A stretch of DNA of 64,000 bases from Oscillospiraceae bacterium (GTDB taxonomy: Bacteria; Bacillota; Clostridia; Oscillospirales; CAG-382). Location of the stretch: positions 38,460-102,459 of the forward strand of contig SVQU01000002.1 of assembly GCA_015065165.1 (NCBI GenBank), given 5' to 3'. Shown here one piece after another: positions 1 through 9,256 of the stretch; the first letter of the stretch is position 1, and each line of letters begins with the position of its first letter. The notes under the pieces were generated by a model. That model was not told the origin of the DNA. It ran no database searches and worked only from the letters and a program-made list of their open reading frames with translations. The translations under genes and the position numbers were made by a program.

Positions 1-3000
1 GTTACCAATCTCGCTCGACTGATAACCGTAATCCTTAACCCAAGCCTTAACGTTAACCTTATTTGCAGCTATATGGCTGGCTTCGGTTATACCTTCGGGT
101 GCGCAATTCTTAAGATATGCATATCTGGATACACCATTGGAAATTGCGGTACCCAAGGAGTTAGCAGTGGTGTTCCACTGGCTGTATGCCAAAAGCTGGT
201 TCAAACGGTTACTTACGTCGGCTGTGTGATAGCTTGTAGCATATCTCTGCATAAGCATAGCTGCGAGATAGTCATCCTTAAATGCGCAGTCTACAACAAC
301 TGTAGGCTTACCTGCCTTAAGGTTTGCATCTACACGGTCGATAAGCTGACCTGCGTAAATTCTCAACTGTTCAAGGTCAGTGGAAGAATATTTAGCCTCG
401 GTCTTAAAGGAATCGTGGTCGTAGTGGTCGGATCTGGTAAGAATAAGAACGTCGATATCACCGGTGTTATCATAAGAATATTTAGCACCAATGCCGTTGA
501 TGTGAACCATAACGTTATCGTAAAGTGTGCCGATGTCATAAGCATCACCGGGTTCATCCTTACCGATACCGAAGAATACTGCATTTGCGCTTACTTCGCC
601 GTAAAGACCGGTGGTAAGCTTAGCAACAGCCATCATACCCAGCTCGTCAGTACCGCTGAATACGTAGGAGTTGTCGCAACCTGCGATGAGTTTTTCTTCG
701 ATATATCTGCCGTCGTTGGTTTGCATGGTTACTACGGGCTTAGAGTCGTCGTAACCGATATAAAGTGCATCTGCAGTCTTTGCGATAGACGCATAAGTTG
801 CATCGTCGCTGTAAAGCGCATTGGCAATCTTAAGCTTACGCTCGCGGGCTGCCATATACATCTTATAGCCATCTACATCAAGACCTGCATATTTAAGTGT
901 AAGACCTGTCTTATCTGCGGGAACGTCGTGGGTAATTTCGTCGCCCGAGGAGTTCACGTAATAGGTGAAGTAATAGTCGGTATTTACATTAAAGCTGCCG
1001 CTTAATGCATCCTTCGCTGCCTGAGGTGCGCTGCTTAAAGGCTGTGCGATAGGAGTACCGTCGGAATTCTTATTATAACCCTTAATAATGTTATCTACAG
1101 TAAGCTCGCTGCCGTAGAGCTGAGGACGTGCGAAGGTACCGTACATACGGAATGCGCCGTAGTTGGTAGAGTTCATTGCGAAGTAGTCCTGAGTGGAGGC
1201 GAGACGCTTGATGGTATCGAAGAAGATCGCAGTGCTTGCATCGGAAGCAGCGATTTTCTTAAGCAATGCAACCATCTTGGTTTCATCTGCAGAAAGGGTA
1301 TAACCGCCGGTTTCGGTGTTATAACCGGAAAGGATAGATGTGTTTGCGATAGTATCGCCGGTATCATAGAAGGGTTCGCGGGAACCTACGAGACCGCCGG
1401 AGAACATCTGGTCTACAGAGATGATATAGTAGCTATATTCACCGCTGTTGAACTGATTTTCAAGCCAGGTATAAAGGTCCTTGGGGTTACCCTGGTCGGA
1501 CTTACCTTCCTTATAGGTATCAATCTTGGTGGTGATGTATTCGGCAGGAGGAGTAACAATGGTAAATCCTGCTGCTTCTGCCTGATACTGAACTCTTTCA
1601 AGGTTGATAGGTCTGTCGTCGATAGGAACGTAGAGAATCTTAGAGCCCTGTGCATTAGGCTTTTCAATCTGCACGCTTTCTTCTTCTCTGATGCCGGGTA
1701 ATTCTTCTTTCAAGGAATCGTCAGCATATTTGATCATGTTAACGTTACGTGTAACAGGATCGCTATAGAAGGTGGGACGGTAGGTGTAAGTCTGGGGGAT
1801 CTTTGTGGGATCGCCGTTTACACCCGCCAAGGTAAGAGGCTTACCAAGGTACTTACCGTTGCTTTCGGGAGTAGTGTAGGTCCAAGGATAATCCTTACTG
1901 AAGGTCTTCCAAGCCATATTGTAATAGATATGGTCGGAAGGATAGTAGTCTACAAAGCCACGGTAGGTAAGCTTTACATCGGTATCATCGGGCCACAAAA
2001 GCATTGTCGCATAGAAGATATAGCTTTCGTAGTCAGCCATATTAGTATCCTTAACGTGGTTAAGGATAACGTCGGATTCGATACGGTAGATGTTGTAATC
2101 GTCAGCGCAGTCGCTGGTGAGATTTTCAACGTTTGCATCGAGATAATCGGTGTAACCGACCATCATACCGATTTCCTTAAGGTCCCAATATTTAGCGTTT
2201 TGATAAATATCGGTAGAAAGATTTGCAGGCTGACGCATATAGTCCGCATCGTAAAGAACACCGAACTTCATACCTAAATATTCATCGCTGCCATAACCCG
2301 GGAAGGTGCCCAATTTATACTGTACACCGATAGGAGTTACGGGTTCGAAGTTGTTGCGAAGTCTGATTCTTTCTCTTTCAGCATCGTCAACAAGCTTACC
2401 TGTGGTAGCCCAATACCAATAAGGTCTACCGGAGGTCTTTTCAGCCTCGTATGCAGTTTGTTTACTGAAGCCGTAGCTTATGGGAGGATAGAAGAGAACG
2501 TAACCGGTGTCGGTTCTTGCTCCGTCGTCGCCGCCCTGAATGAAGTATTCGAAATCGTCGCCGTCTTCACAACCGAAATCAGCAAAAGGAACTCTGAATT
2601 CTACGATAGTCTTGGTACCGGTTGCGTCAGAGGTCATAACCGCGTGTTCGTTTGCATAAACGTACTTCTTAATTTCGGGCTTTGCATACCAGTCTTTATC
2701 GGTATAAGCGTTTTCGCCCTGTGCGGTAACGGTATTTTCCTCGATAACCTCGGTTACACCGTAGAAATCGGTAGCGCCATAGTCATAGTAGTTATGAACG
2801 GTAACGTATTTACCGCCGCTCAGGGGGGTGTCTACGAAATCGTCGTTTACATCCTTAATCTTATAAGACAATACACTTACAGGGTCGTTTGCCTTTCTTG
2901 CGTTACCGCCGTAAGGCGCGAAGAAGCCGGTATGGTTAGCCGCATAACGCAAGGTAGAGCCTGTAATGGTAAGTGCCGAAGGCTTTAAGGAATCGTTAAG

Positions 3001-6000
3001 CTTTGTAAGCTTATCGGCAGTAACGTGAGGAACGTTGTTATCCTGCCAGGTTACGTAGGTTTCGGGGTTGTAAACCTCGGGAGTAACTGTCAACTGTTGG
3101 TTGCTCAATTCACCCGTTTTGCTGTCGTAACCCAAGGTTACGTCATAGAGGTGGGTGAAGGAATACAAGTCTTCTTCAGTATACTTATAGGTTGCCTGAG
3201 TAGAGCCGTTAACCTTAAGACCGTTATGGTTAACGGTGATTTCGTAATCCTCGTCCTTAGACTGGATCCAAAGTCTTACACGGGGAACGCTATAGTGAAC
3301 GCCATTATTGGAAACGTTATAACGAATAGGAGATGCGGGATGGTCAACAACAGCCGCAACGTAAATATATTCGTCATCGGCACGCATCTGGAATTTATAT
3401 TCGGCGATGCTGGCGCCTTCCATATCTATAACGGGGTTTTGAAGGTTACCGTTAATACCCTGTTTTACGTCAACCCACATATCATCTCTCCAACCGCTGT
3501 CGGAAAGATCGCCGTCGATAGTAACGGTTTCGGGGAGGAAGTAATCAAGAGCGGTGATAACGTGATCGTTATCTGCATCCCATCTGGAAACGCTGTTATA
3601 AGAGCTGTTATCTGCGAGATGGCAGAATTTGTCGGTTGCTGTGATAGCAGTAGGAGCATCTATCTTAGGTGCGGGATAATAAAGAGTGTTGTTATGTCCG
3701 CAGTCGTTATCCATTTTGGTAACGCTTACGAAATATTCAAATCCGTTCTGCTTATTAAGAGCAAAATTAGTGCCGCTGGTTCTCGTATAGTAGAATTTAT
3801 CACTTGCAGGAAGCCAAGGATCTACTCCGCCATATCCGTTAGACATAAACTGAGTGAATGCATTGGGATCGTTATTTACGTGAGTTGTAACACCCATGCC
3901 CTCAAGGCTGAGCATAAATTCAACGTAGGTGATACCGTTGGCATTGGTCATAGCTACCATACCGTCGGTATATCTTAAAGTGAAGGTTTTTTCATGTGTG
4001 GAATCCCACGTTTCAACATCGTGGGTAAGGGCAAGCTCGTTACCATCCATATCGTAACAAACGGCATGATCGCCCTTTTGAACGATACTGAACTTCTTGG
4101 AAGCCTTATTACCGCCGTTGTTATTTATCCAAAGGGTATAAATAAGGTCTTCATTTTCGCCGGCGGCAGTATTTATCTGAGCTGCGCCGTAGATATATTC
4201 TCTACCGGTATAAACAACGTTTTGGTAATCGAACATATGAGGAACGTCGGGTTCGTTACCCCAGGAACCGGTGGAAGAGTTAACCCAAATACGTTCTTCT
4301 TCGTCATTCCAGATAACTTCGTCAAGAATGCCGTCGATAACAAATTGGTTGGTGCGGTTCTTAGTTTTAATAATTTTCGCACCGTTAACACCGTCTATGC
4401 CGCCGGCTGTCCAACCGCCTTCGGAAGCGTTGTTATTCAAATGGTCTTTAAAGGAAAGCAAGAGCTCCTTTTCAATACCATAGTTCAGCGTTGTGGAGCT
4501 ACCGCGGTTGAGGTTTCTGTTGTCGGGGATAGGCGCATAAATACCGTCGCTGCCGGAGGTGGTACCGTTTGCGGAAACGTAATAGGTAAGCGCTATATCA
4601 TCGCCTTTTGCGTTAATTTTTTCGGTATATTTTTCGGTAATACCCAAAAGTTCAAGAGGAATCTTAAATTCCACAATCGCGATGTCTCCGCCGGGGTCCT
4701 TGTTATCCGGATACAAGCTACTGTTAGAGCCTATGCCGGTATATTCGGACGAAGACAGAATCTGGCTTTTATACACGATGCCGTCAATAGAAGTACCAAA
4801 GGTTTCGGTACCTTTTTCCATGTTCGTTCCGTCATAATTATTCGTACCGTTGGAAACATAGTCGCTTAAAGCAGCGTTTCTGCTGATAGAAATAGGATCA
4901 CTGCTAGTGGGGTCAAGGCGGAAGTTAACTACATAGTCATACTGATCGCGCCATTGAGCTGTTCCGTTGTTTATCCAGATACGGAACATATCATTATCGT
5001 CAATAGCGGTCTCTTTGGTGGTAGACGTACCGGTATAACCGTTCTTTTTAACTATTGCGGCACCATAGAGATATTCGCTGGACATGAAAATTTCATAATC
5101 GAAAAATTCCATGGGACCGGGAGCGCTGAAATATTTACCGCCCTCACCGTAATAGAGCTGGTTGCTGGCATCGGCAGTCAATACGTTACGCTGTGCAGAG
5201 TTGATAAATCTGTCGTGAGCGCGGAGACCGTTGAAGATACCTTCATCAAGGGTACCGTTCGCCGAACCGACGCTGAATTTGGGATCATTAGCGCCGAGAA
5301 TATATCTGTGGTTGCTTTCTCTGCCCAAAACGTCATAGTTACCGGCGTGGCCGAACCAGTTTGCATTGGATGCATGAACTGCATGGGAATTGCTATTCAC
5401 GTTGGCAGGACCTGTAGCAGAATTGGGAGAAGTATCGTTACCAACTGTTAAAATAACCGAAACTTCATCGCCGTTTTTAAATTGATAGCCATTCGCATCT
5501 TGGCCCTTCACGTTAGCGTTCAATTGGTCATAGGAAATACAGAATTCGAAAACCATGGTGTTGGTATTTATACGTCTTGCATAAGCACCAACGCCGGAGG
5601 GAAGAATTGTGTTGCCGTAGTTATCGGTTTTATCATTCTTACCGATATTGGAGTTAGCAGTAATAACTCTGTGGTTCTTGCTGCCGTCAGTGAAAGCATC
5701 GTTAGCCTTGCTGTCCAAGGTGTGCTTAAGTTCCAACTGGGTAAACGCAGTCCAAGGGTTGGATGCGGTAGGTTTACCCTTACCGGCAATCATAACCTTA
5801 AAGTAGGTATCCAGCTTGCCGGTGTTATAGAAGGTGGTGTCATACATATTCAAGTTGACAACAACAGCACCGTAAATGTTGCTGCCGTCGGACTTGAAGT
5901 TATACTTAAACTTAACGGGAACGTTGTTAAGATAGTTCAACTGACACTGAGCTGTACAAACGTGTTCACTTTGAGCACCGTAAGTGCCTTTAGAGCCGGG

Positions 6001-7185
6001 CCAGATAACACCACTCCAACAGCCGGGTGTGTAAAGAACGTTACCGTCCGCCTTATTGGGGTGTTCTTTAAAGTTTACGTTATTAACGTGATAGTGAATC
6101 CACTTATCGTAATAGTCGTTGGGTATAGGTTCGTTGTACTCGTAGTTGGGGTCATCTGCGTTCGCACGTCTGTTTTCGCCGTCATGGTACATATATTCGG
6201 TACTGTACTCGACGTCATAGTTGCCGATTTTATGGCCGCCTTCGGTGAAACGGGTATAATCCTTATAGGTTTCAAAGCCCGAACCGCCGTAGTTGGTGAA
6301 TTCCTTCCAAGCTTCTTCATCCAAGTGGCCGTCAACGGTGATATAGTCAACCTTGTCAACATCAAGTTTGTTAGAGGTTTCGGGGTTACCGTTAACGTCG
6401 TAAAGCATGGTTTGCGTAATTTCTTCCGCGCCTTCGGGCCATGCATCTTTAAGGTTGATCTTCTTAGCATCCTGTTCTGCGTCAACACGGGGGTGATAGA
6501 AATACTGAGCACCCGCAGAGGTGTTGATGTTTGCAGAAACAAAAGAGGTAAGATTTACCTTTGTCTTTTCTTCTGTCTTCTTGCCTAAAATCGCAGAAAT
6601 AAGACCCTTGAATTCAAGCGTCAAAATTCCGTTATTTTCGGTAGACTCAACGGTGGCATATTCATATTTATAAGACGCAAACTTAGTAGTAACGTCTTCG
6701 CCGCCGTAACGGTACATAGCGATTTTATAATCGTTGCCGTTAGGAGTAATTACCATTTTGGCGGTGTAATGGTTTTGATAACCTTCGCTGACACCGTCGT
6801 TAAGCCAAACTGTCATATCTGTTAACGTGCCGTCAACAAGACTGTTTGCCTTTTTATCAACCTCAATAATACCATAGACAAATTCATAGTCTATGTGCAA
6901 TTGATAGCGATATGCAAAATTGGGGTTTTTGGCGCCGACAACATCCCAAATACCCTCCTGGGCATCAGCAAGCTGCCATTTGTCATTTACCCATGCGGTG
7001 TCGTTATTCTCGCCGTCGAGAGTAACCGTCGCAGGTATCTTTTGATTAGGCGCGTTATCGATGGAAAGGTTTTCGACATTGTCGATACCAACACCGATAC
7101 CGTGCGCCAACACGGGCAGTAAGGTTGCGGGTATCATACCGATACACATAACCACCGCCAACAAGAAAGCAAGTGTTCTTTTCAT
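1..7185 (-). CDS. Giant secreted CBM9-like multi-module protein with C-terminal DUF4127 domain (3' end outside window)
   Basis: The reading frame is open from the ATG at 7185 to the window edge, giving 2395 residues without a stop, so the C-terminus is missing. Residues 1-27 form a signal peptide (basic MKR, hydrophobic core, VLA-type end). CBM9/DOMON-like modules follow. Four of them show the family's entry motif: TLDGENNDTAW (about residue 55), TVDGHLDEEAW (about 282), VIDGILDEVIW (about 952) and TIDGDLSDSGW (about 1222). A related module without a clear motif lies near residues 590-880. From about 1845 the protein reads KILYVPIDDRPINLERV, the hallmark start of DUF4127, and further on FSGTDELGMMAVAKL, another DUF4127 motif. 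CBM9 modules bind carbohydrate. DUF4127 has no function known to me. An extracellular, glycan-directed role is inference. The start has an AAAGGAGA Shine-Dalgarno and an upstream sigma-A promoter. Confidence 0.88.
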   Translation of the reverse strand, partial: MKRTLAFLLAVVMCIGMIPATLLPVLAHGIGVGIDNVENLSIDNAPNQKIPATVTLDGENNDTAWVNDKWQLADAQEGIWDVVGAKNPNFAYRYQLHIDYEFVYGIIEVDKKANSLVDGTLTDMTVWLNDGVSEGYQNHYTAKMVITPNGNDYKIAMYRYGGEDVTTKFASYKYEYATVESTENNGILTLEFKGLISAILGKKTEEKTKVNLTSFVSANINTSAGAQYFYHPRVDAEQDAKKINLKDAWPEGAEEITQTMLYDVNGNPETSNKLDVDKVDYITVDGHLDEEAWKEFTNYGGSGFETYKDYTRFTEGGHKIGNYDVEYSTEYMYHDGENRRANADDPNYEYNEPIPNDYYDKWIHYHVNNVNFKEHPNKADGNVLYTPGCWSGVIWPGSKGTYGAQSEHVCTAQCQLNYLNNVPVKFKYNFKSDGSNIYGAVVVNLNMYDTTFYNTGKLDTYFKVMIAGKGKPTASNPWTAFTQLELKHTLDSKANDAFTDGSKNHRVITANSNIGKNDKTDNYGNTILPSGVGAYARRINTNTMVFEFCISYDQLNANVKGQDANGYQFKNGDEVSVILTVGNDTSPNSATGPANVNSNSHAVHASNANWFGHAGNYDVLGRESNHRYILGANDPKFSVGSANGTLDEGIFNGLRAHDRFINSAQRNVLTADASNQLYYGEGGKYFSAPGPMEFFDYEIFMSSEYLYGAAIVKKNGYTGTSTTKETAIDDNDMFRIWINNGTAQWRDQYDYVVNFRLDPTSSDPISISRNAALSDYVSNGTNNYDGTNMEKGTETFGTSIDGIVYKSQILSSSEYTGIGSNSSLYPDNKDPGGDIAIVEFKIPLELLGITEKYTEKINAKGDDIALTYYVSANGTTSGSDGIYAPIPDNRNLNRGSSTTLNYGIEKELLLSFKDHLNNNASEGGWTAGGIDGVNGAKIIKTKNRTNQFVIDGILDEVIWNDEEERIWVNSSTGSWGNEPDVPHMFDYQNVVYTGREYIYGAAQINTAAGENEDLIYTLWINNNGGNKASKKFSIVQKGDHAVCYDMDGNELALTHDVETWDSTHEKTFTLRYTDGMVAMTNANGITYVEFMLSLEGMGVTTHVNNDPNAFTQFMSNGYGGVDPWLPASDKFYYTRTSGTNFALNKQNGFEYFVSVTKMDNDCGHNNTLYYPAPKIDAPTAITATDKFCHLADNSSYNSVSRWDADNDHVITALDYFLPETVTIDGDLSDSGWRDDMWVDVKQGINGNLQNPVIDMEGASIAEYKFQMRADDEYIYVAAVVDHPASPIRYNVSNNGVHYSVPRVRLWIQSKDEDYEITVNHNGLKVNGSTQATYKYTEEDLYSFTHLYDVTLGYDSKTGELSNQQLTVTPEVYNPETYVTWQDNNVPHVTADKLTKLNDSLKPSALTITGSTLRYAANHTGFFAPYGGNARKANDPVSVLSYKIKDVNDDFVDTPLSGGKYVTVHNYYDYGATDFYGVTEVIEENTVTAQGENAYTDKDWYAKPEIKKYVYANEHAVMTSDATGTKTIVEFRVPFADFGCEDGDDFEYFIQGGDDGARTDTGYVLFYPPISYGFSKQTAYEAEKTSGRPYWYWATTGKLVDDAERERIRLRNNFEPVTPIGVQYKLGTFPGYGSDEYLGMKFGVLYDADYMRQPANLSTDIYQNAKYWDLKEIGMMVGYTDYLDANVENLTSDCADDYNIYRIESDVILNHVKDTNMADYESYIFYATMLLWPDDTDVKLTYRGFVDYYPSDHIYYNMAWKTFSKDYPWTYTTPESNGKYLGKPLTLAGVNGDPTKIPQTYTYRPTFYSDPVTRNVNMIKYADDSLKEELPGIREEESVQIEKPNAQGSKILYVPIDDRPINLERVQYQAEAAGFTIVTPPAEYITTKIDTYKEGKSDQGNPKDLYTWLENQFNSGEYSYYIISVDQMFSGGLVGSREPFYDTGDTIANTSILSGYNTETGGYTLSADETKMVALLKKIAASDASTAIFFDTIKRLASTQDYFAMNSTNYGAFRMYGTFARPQLYGSELTVDNIIKGYNKNSDGTPIAQPLSSAPQAAKDALSGSFNVNTDYYFTYYVNSSGDEITHDVPADKTGLTLKYAGLDVDGYKMYMAARERKLKIANALYSDDATYASIAKTADALYIGYDDSKPVVTMQTNDGRYIEEKLIAGCDNSYVFSGTDELGMMAVAKLTTGLYGEVSANAVFFGIGKDEPGDAYDIGTLYDNVMVHINGIGAKYSYDNTGDIDVLILTRSDHYDHDSFKTEAKYSSTDLEQLRIYAGQLIDRVDANLKAGKPTVVVDCAFKDDYLAAMLMQRYATSYHTADVSNRLNQLLAYSQWNTTANSLGTAISNGVSRYAYLKNCAPEGITEASHIAANKVNVKAWVKDYGYQSSEIGN

Positions 7186-7248
7186 GTTGTTTTCTCCTTT
7201 TATGTATATGAATTATATATCATCACCAGGATATATTTATACACCGTT

Positions 7249-7277
7249 AGTATACACTGCGTTTTTTTGTTTGTCAA
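7249..7277 (-). promoter_or_regulatory. Sigma-A promoter of the giant CBM9-DUF4127 gene
   Basis: On the minus strand TTGACA (7277-7272) and TATACT (7254-7249) are separated by 17 bp. Transcription would begin about 55 bases before the ATG at 7185. A second TATAAT at 7217-7212 has a poorer -35. The rest of 7186-7525 is AT-rich with nothing else recognised. Confidence 0.6.
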
Positions 7278-7525
7278 TAGCAAAATTCCCTTTTGTCATC
7301 TGCCGATTTTTACCTTTTTTCTTTATTTTACTTCATATAGTATGTTTTAGCACTGTAAAGCACTAATATATACATTATGTATGGTTTTATTTTCATAATT
7401 TTTTCAAACACCGAAAAATCTCTGCCGTTTTGCTTTTAAAAACGAAGGAAAACGCCGTTTTTTTGCAATTTCCCTTCCTTAATATATATAATATATACAT
7501 AATTAATCCAACAAGCGGTTTTTCC

Positions 7526-7554
7526 TTGACAAAATAGATATATCGCGGTAAAAT
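7526..7554 (+). promoter_or_regulatory. Sigma-A promoter of the CBM9-like lipoprotein
   Basis: TTGACA at 7526-7531 and TAAAAT at 7549-7554 are spaced by 17 bp. They lie about 30 bases before a CGGAGGT ribosome binding site. Confidence 0.7.
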
Positions 7555-7583
7555 ATTAACACAAACCTTACGGAGGTATAATT

Positions 7584-8864
7584 ATGAAACGATTTTTTGC
7601 ATTATTGTTAATTGCCGTTATGGCTTTATCTGCCGCTGCCTGCGGTTCGGACAGCGACCAAAGCGCGCCCGCCTTCTCCAACCATGCAAACAGCGAAATC
7701 AACTCTAAAGAGCCGCCCAAGGAGCCATCCAAGGAGGAATCCTCCAAGGCGGAATCATCCGCACCCGAAACCGAAACGCCCAAGCAGGAATTTATCGCCA
7801 ACTTTATCTCTATCGGCGCGGTTGACACCAAGGTTAACGCATCCTCCCCCAACTCTATCCCTCTTACAGGCATCGAAACCGAGCTTAAAGAGGGCGGAAT
7901 TGTGCTGTTTTACGAGGATTTCGATGCTCTTAAAACCGATTTGACCGATTTTACCGTTGCGGTTTTTGAATATAACAAGATTCGTTTCGGCTATATCCTT
8001 GAAACCCTTTATACCGGCAGCGCAGATTTGAAAATCGAATTCCCCGAGGACGGATTTGTACTTGCAATCCACTCCTCGCAGGAAAATTACGTTAAAAAGG
8101 TTAAAAACCTCACCCCCGAGCAAACCGTTTTCGTTCACGGCTTGCACCTTTACGACGGCGCGGATTACACCGTTGAAAAGACCGAAAAACCCTTTGAAAT
8201 CGACGGTTTTGTTAAAAAAGAGGGCGAAACAGAGAGCGAATGGGAGGATTATCTCATCGACACCGTTAACGCCGAAAACCCCTCTTGGTCCTATGCCCAG
8301 TTCGAGGTTAACAACTATTATTCCACCGCCAATTATTACACCGCTTATGACGATGAATATTTATATTTGTGCGTTGTAGTGGATTCGCCCTATCACTACT
8401 GCCCCATCACCACCGCAAAACCCAACGATATGTACCAATACGAGTGTATTCAGGTTAAAGTCAGCGCCGAAAACCCCGCAGGGGACTATATTTCGGCAAA
8501 CTTCGACCACGTGGCAAACAACAAAGCGGTTACCGAGGGCGTGGTGCGTTCCTACGGATTTGCGGTTAACGATAACGGCGAAACCTGCTTCTATGAAAGC
8601 GGTTTCACCACCCAATTTACAGGAAAAGCCGCTTGTACCCGCGATGACGATAACCAAACCACCGTTTATGAGGTTGCAATCCCCTTTGCGGAATTCGGCA
8701 TTAAGCCCGAATCGGGTATGAGCCTTGGTCTTACCTTCTCTATCAACTCCACCAACGAAGCCGACGTTTCCAACGGCGTGTGGAAGAACATCACCTATCG
8801 CGACGGCGGCGGTGTTATCGGCAGAAACGATTGGTCGAAAATCCCCACAATCACTCTGGGATAA
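7584..8864 (+). CDS. Lipoprotein with C-terminal CBM9/DOMON-like domain
   Basis: This is a 426-residue exported lipoprotein. The signal peptide ends in a lipobox (LSAAAC) with Cys20 as the lipidated residue. A Ser/Pro/Glu/Lys-rich linker (about residues 25-60) is typical of proteins that reach through the cell wall. The middle part (about 65-190) is not recognised. The C-terminal part resembles the CBM9-like modules of the divergent giant protein: an EIDG entry motif near residue 205, an aromatic-rich stretch ending in DDEYLYLCVVVDSP near 260-275, and the closing strand VYEVAIPFAEFGI near 365. The shared module and the divergent arrangement suggest the two work on the same surface ligand, which is inference. 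Start chosen for its CGGAGGT Shine-Dalgarno 6 bases upstream. Confidence 0.85.
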   Translation: MKRFFALLLIAVMALSAAACGSDSDQSAPAFSNHANSEINSKEPPKEPSKEESSKAESSAPETETPKQEFIANFISIGAVDTKVNASSPNSIPLTGIETELKEGGIVLFYEDFDALKTDLTDFTVAVFEYNKIRFGYILETLYTGSADLKIEFPEDGFVLAIHSSQENYVKKVKNLTPEQTVFVHGLHLYDGADYTVEKTEKPFEIDGFVKKEGETESEWEDYLIDTVNAENPSWSYAQFEVNNYYSTANYYTAYDDEYLYLCVVVDSPYHYCPITTAKPNDMYQYECIQVKVSAENPAGDYISANFDHVANNKAVTEGVVRSYGFAVNDNGETCFYESGFTTQFTGKAACTRDDDNQTTVYEVAIPFAEFGIKPESGMSLGLTFSINSTNEADVSNGVWKNITYRDGGGVIGRNDWSKIPTITLG

Positions 8865-8892
8865 GGCTTTTCGCGATTTTATATAATTAAGA

Positions 8893-8936
8893 AAAAACCG
8901 ATTTGGCAGGGTAACTTCCCTTTCAAATCGGTTTTA
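8893..8936. terminator. Bidirectional terminator between converging genes
   Basis: A 10-bp stem AACCGATTTG / CAAATCGGTT is flanked by A and T runs, so it can serve the lipoprotein gene on the plus strand and the XRE gene on the minus strand. The loop carries an inner GGG...CCC hairpin. A closely similar terminator follows the other small XRE gene at 63121. Confidence 0.75.
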
Positions 8937-9146
8937 TTTATTGTCGGAAAATAAAATATAATCGGCGCTGACACCGTAATATTCGCAAAGCTTTATAAGG
9001 TGGTGTATGGGCAACTCGTTTGCGCCCCGTTCATAACGGGCGTACATGGTTTGGGACGTGCCCAAAACCTCGGCAATTTCCTGCTGGGTTTTATCGTGGT
9101 CCTCCCGCAAATCCCGAAGCCGCTTTATATATCCCGAAGAAACCAT
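8934..9146 (-). CDS. Small XRE-family helix-turn-helix regulator
   Basis: This 70-residue protein is almost entirely an HTH_3 domain. TQQEIAEVLGTSQTMYARYERG is its recognition region (here described by its first and last residues, about 20-41), followed by a LIKLCEYYGVSADYIL dimer/tail segment. It is transcribed divergently from the repeat lipoprotein at 9257. An inverted repeat (9183-9198) sits between the two starts, so autoregulation and control of the lipoprotein are likely but inferred. The start has an AGGAGTG Shine-Dalgarno. No effector domain is present, so the signal it reads cannot be told from sequence. Confidence 0.88.
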   Translation of the reverse strand: MVSSGYIKRLRDLREDHDKTQQEIAEVLGTSQTMYARYERGANELPIHHLIKLCEYYGVSADYILFSDNK

Positions 9147-9182
9147 AAAATCACTCCTTTTCTTGATACTATTATTATACCA

Positions 9183-9228
9183 AGTAAAGAAATTTACTAT
9201 TGACTTTAGTAAATATTTGTACTATAAT
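9183..9228 (+). promoter_or_regulatory. Promoter with candidate XRE operator between divergent genes
   Basis: TTGACT (9200-9205) and TATAAT (9223-9228) are 17 bp apart and serve the gene at 9257. Immediately upstream, AGTAAA-GAAA-TTTACT (9183-9198) is a perfect inverted repeat. A third half-site, AGTAAAT, lies in the spacer at 9209-9215. Half-sites overlapping the promoter fit repression by the divergent XRE protein. Confidence 0.6.
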
Positions 9229-9256
9229 CGTGGTAAATCATTAACAAAGGAGAAAT

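Noticed and set aside
73..1005. Long plus-strand open frames between 73 and 6588
   Set aside because: They are exact antisense frames of the giant minus-strand protein, without ribosome binding sites; the minus strand gives recognisable CBM9 and DUF4127 motifs.
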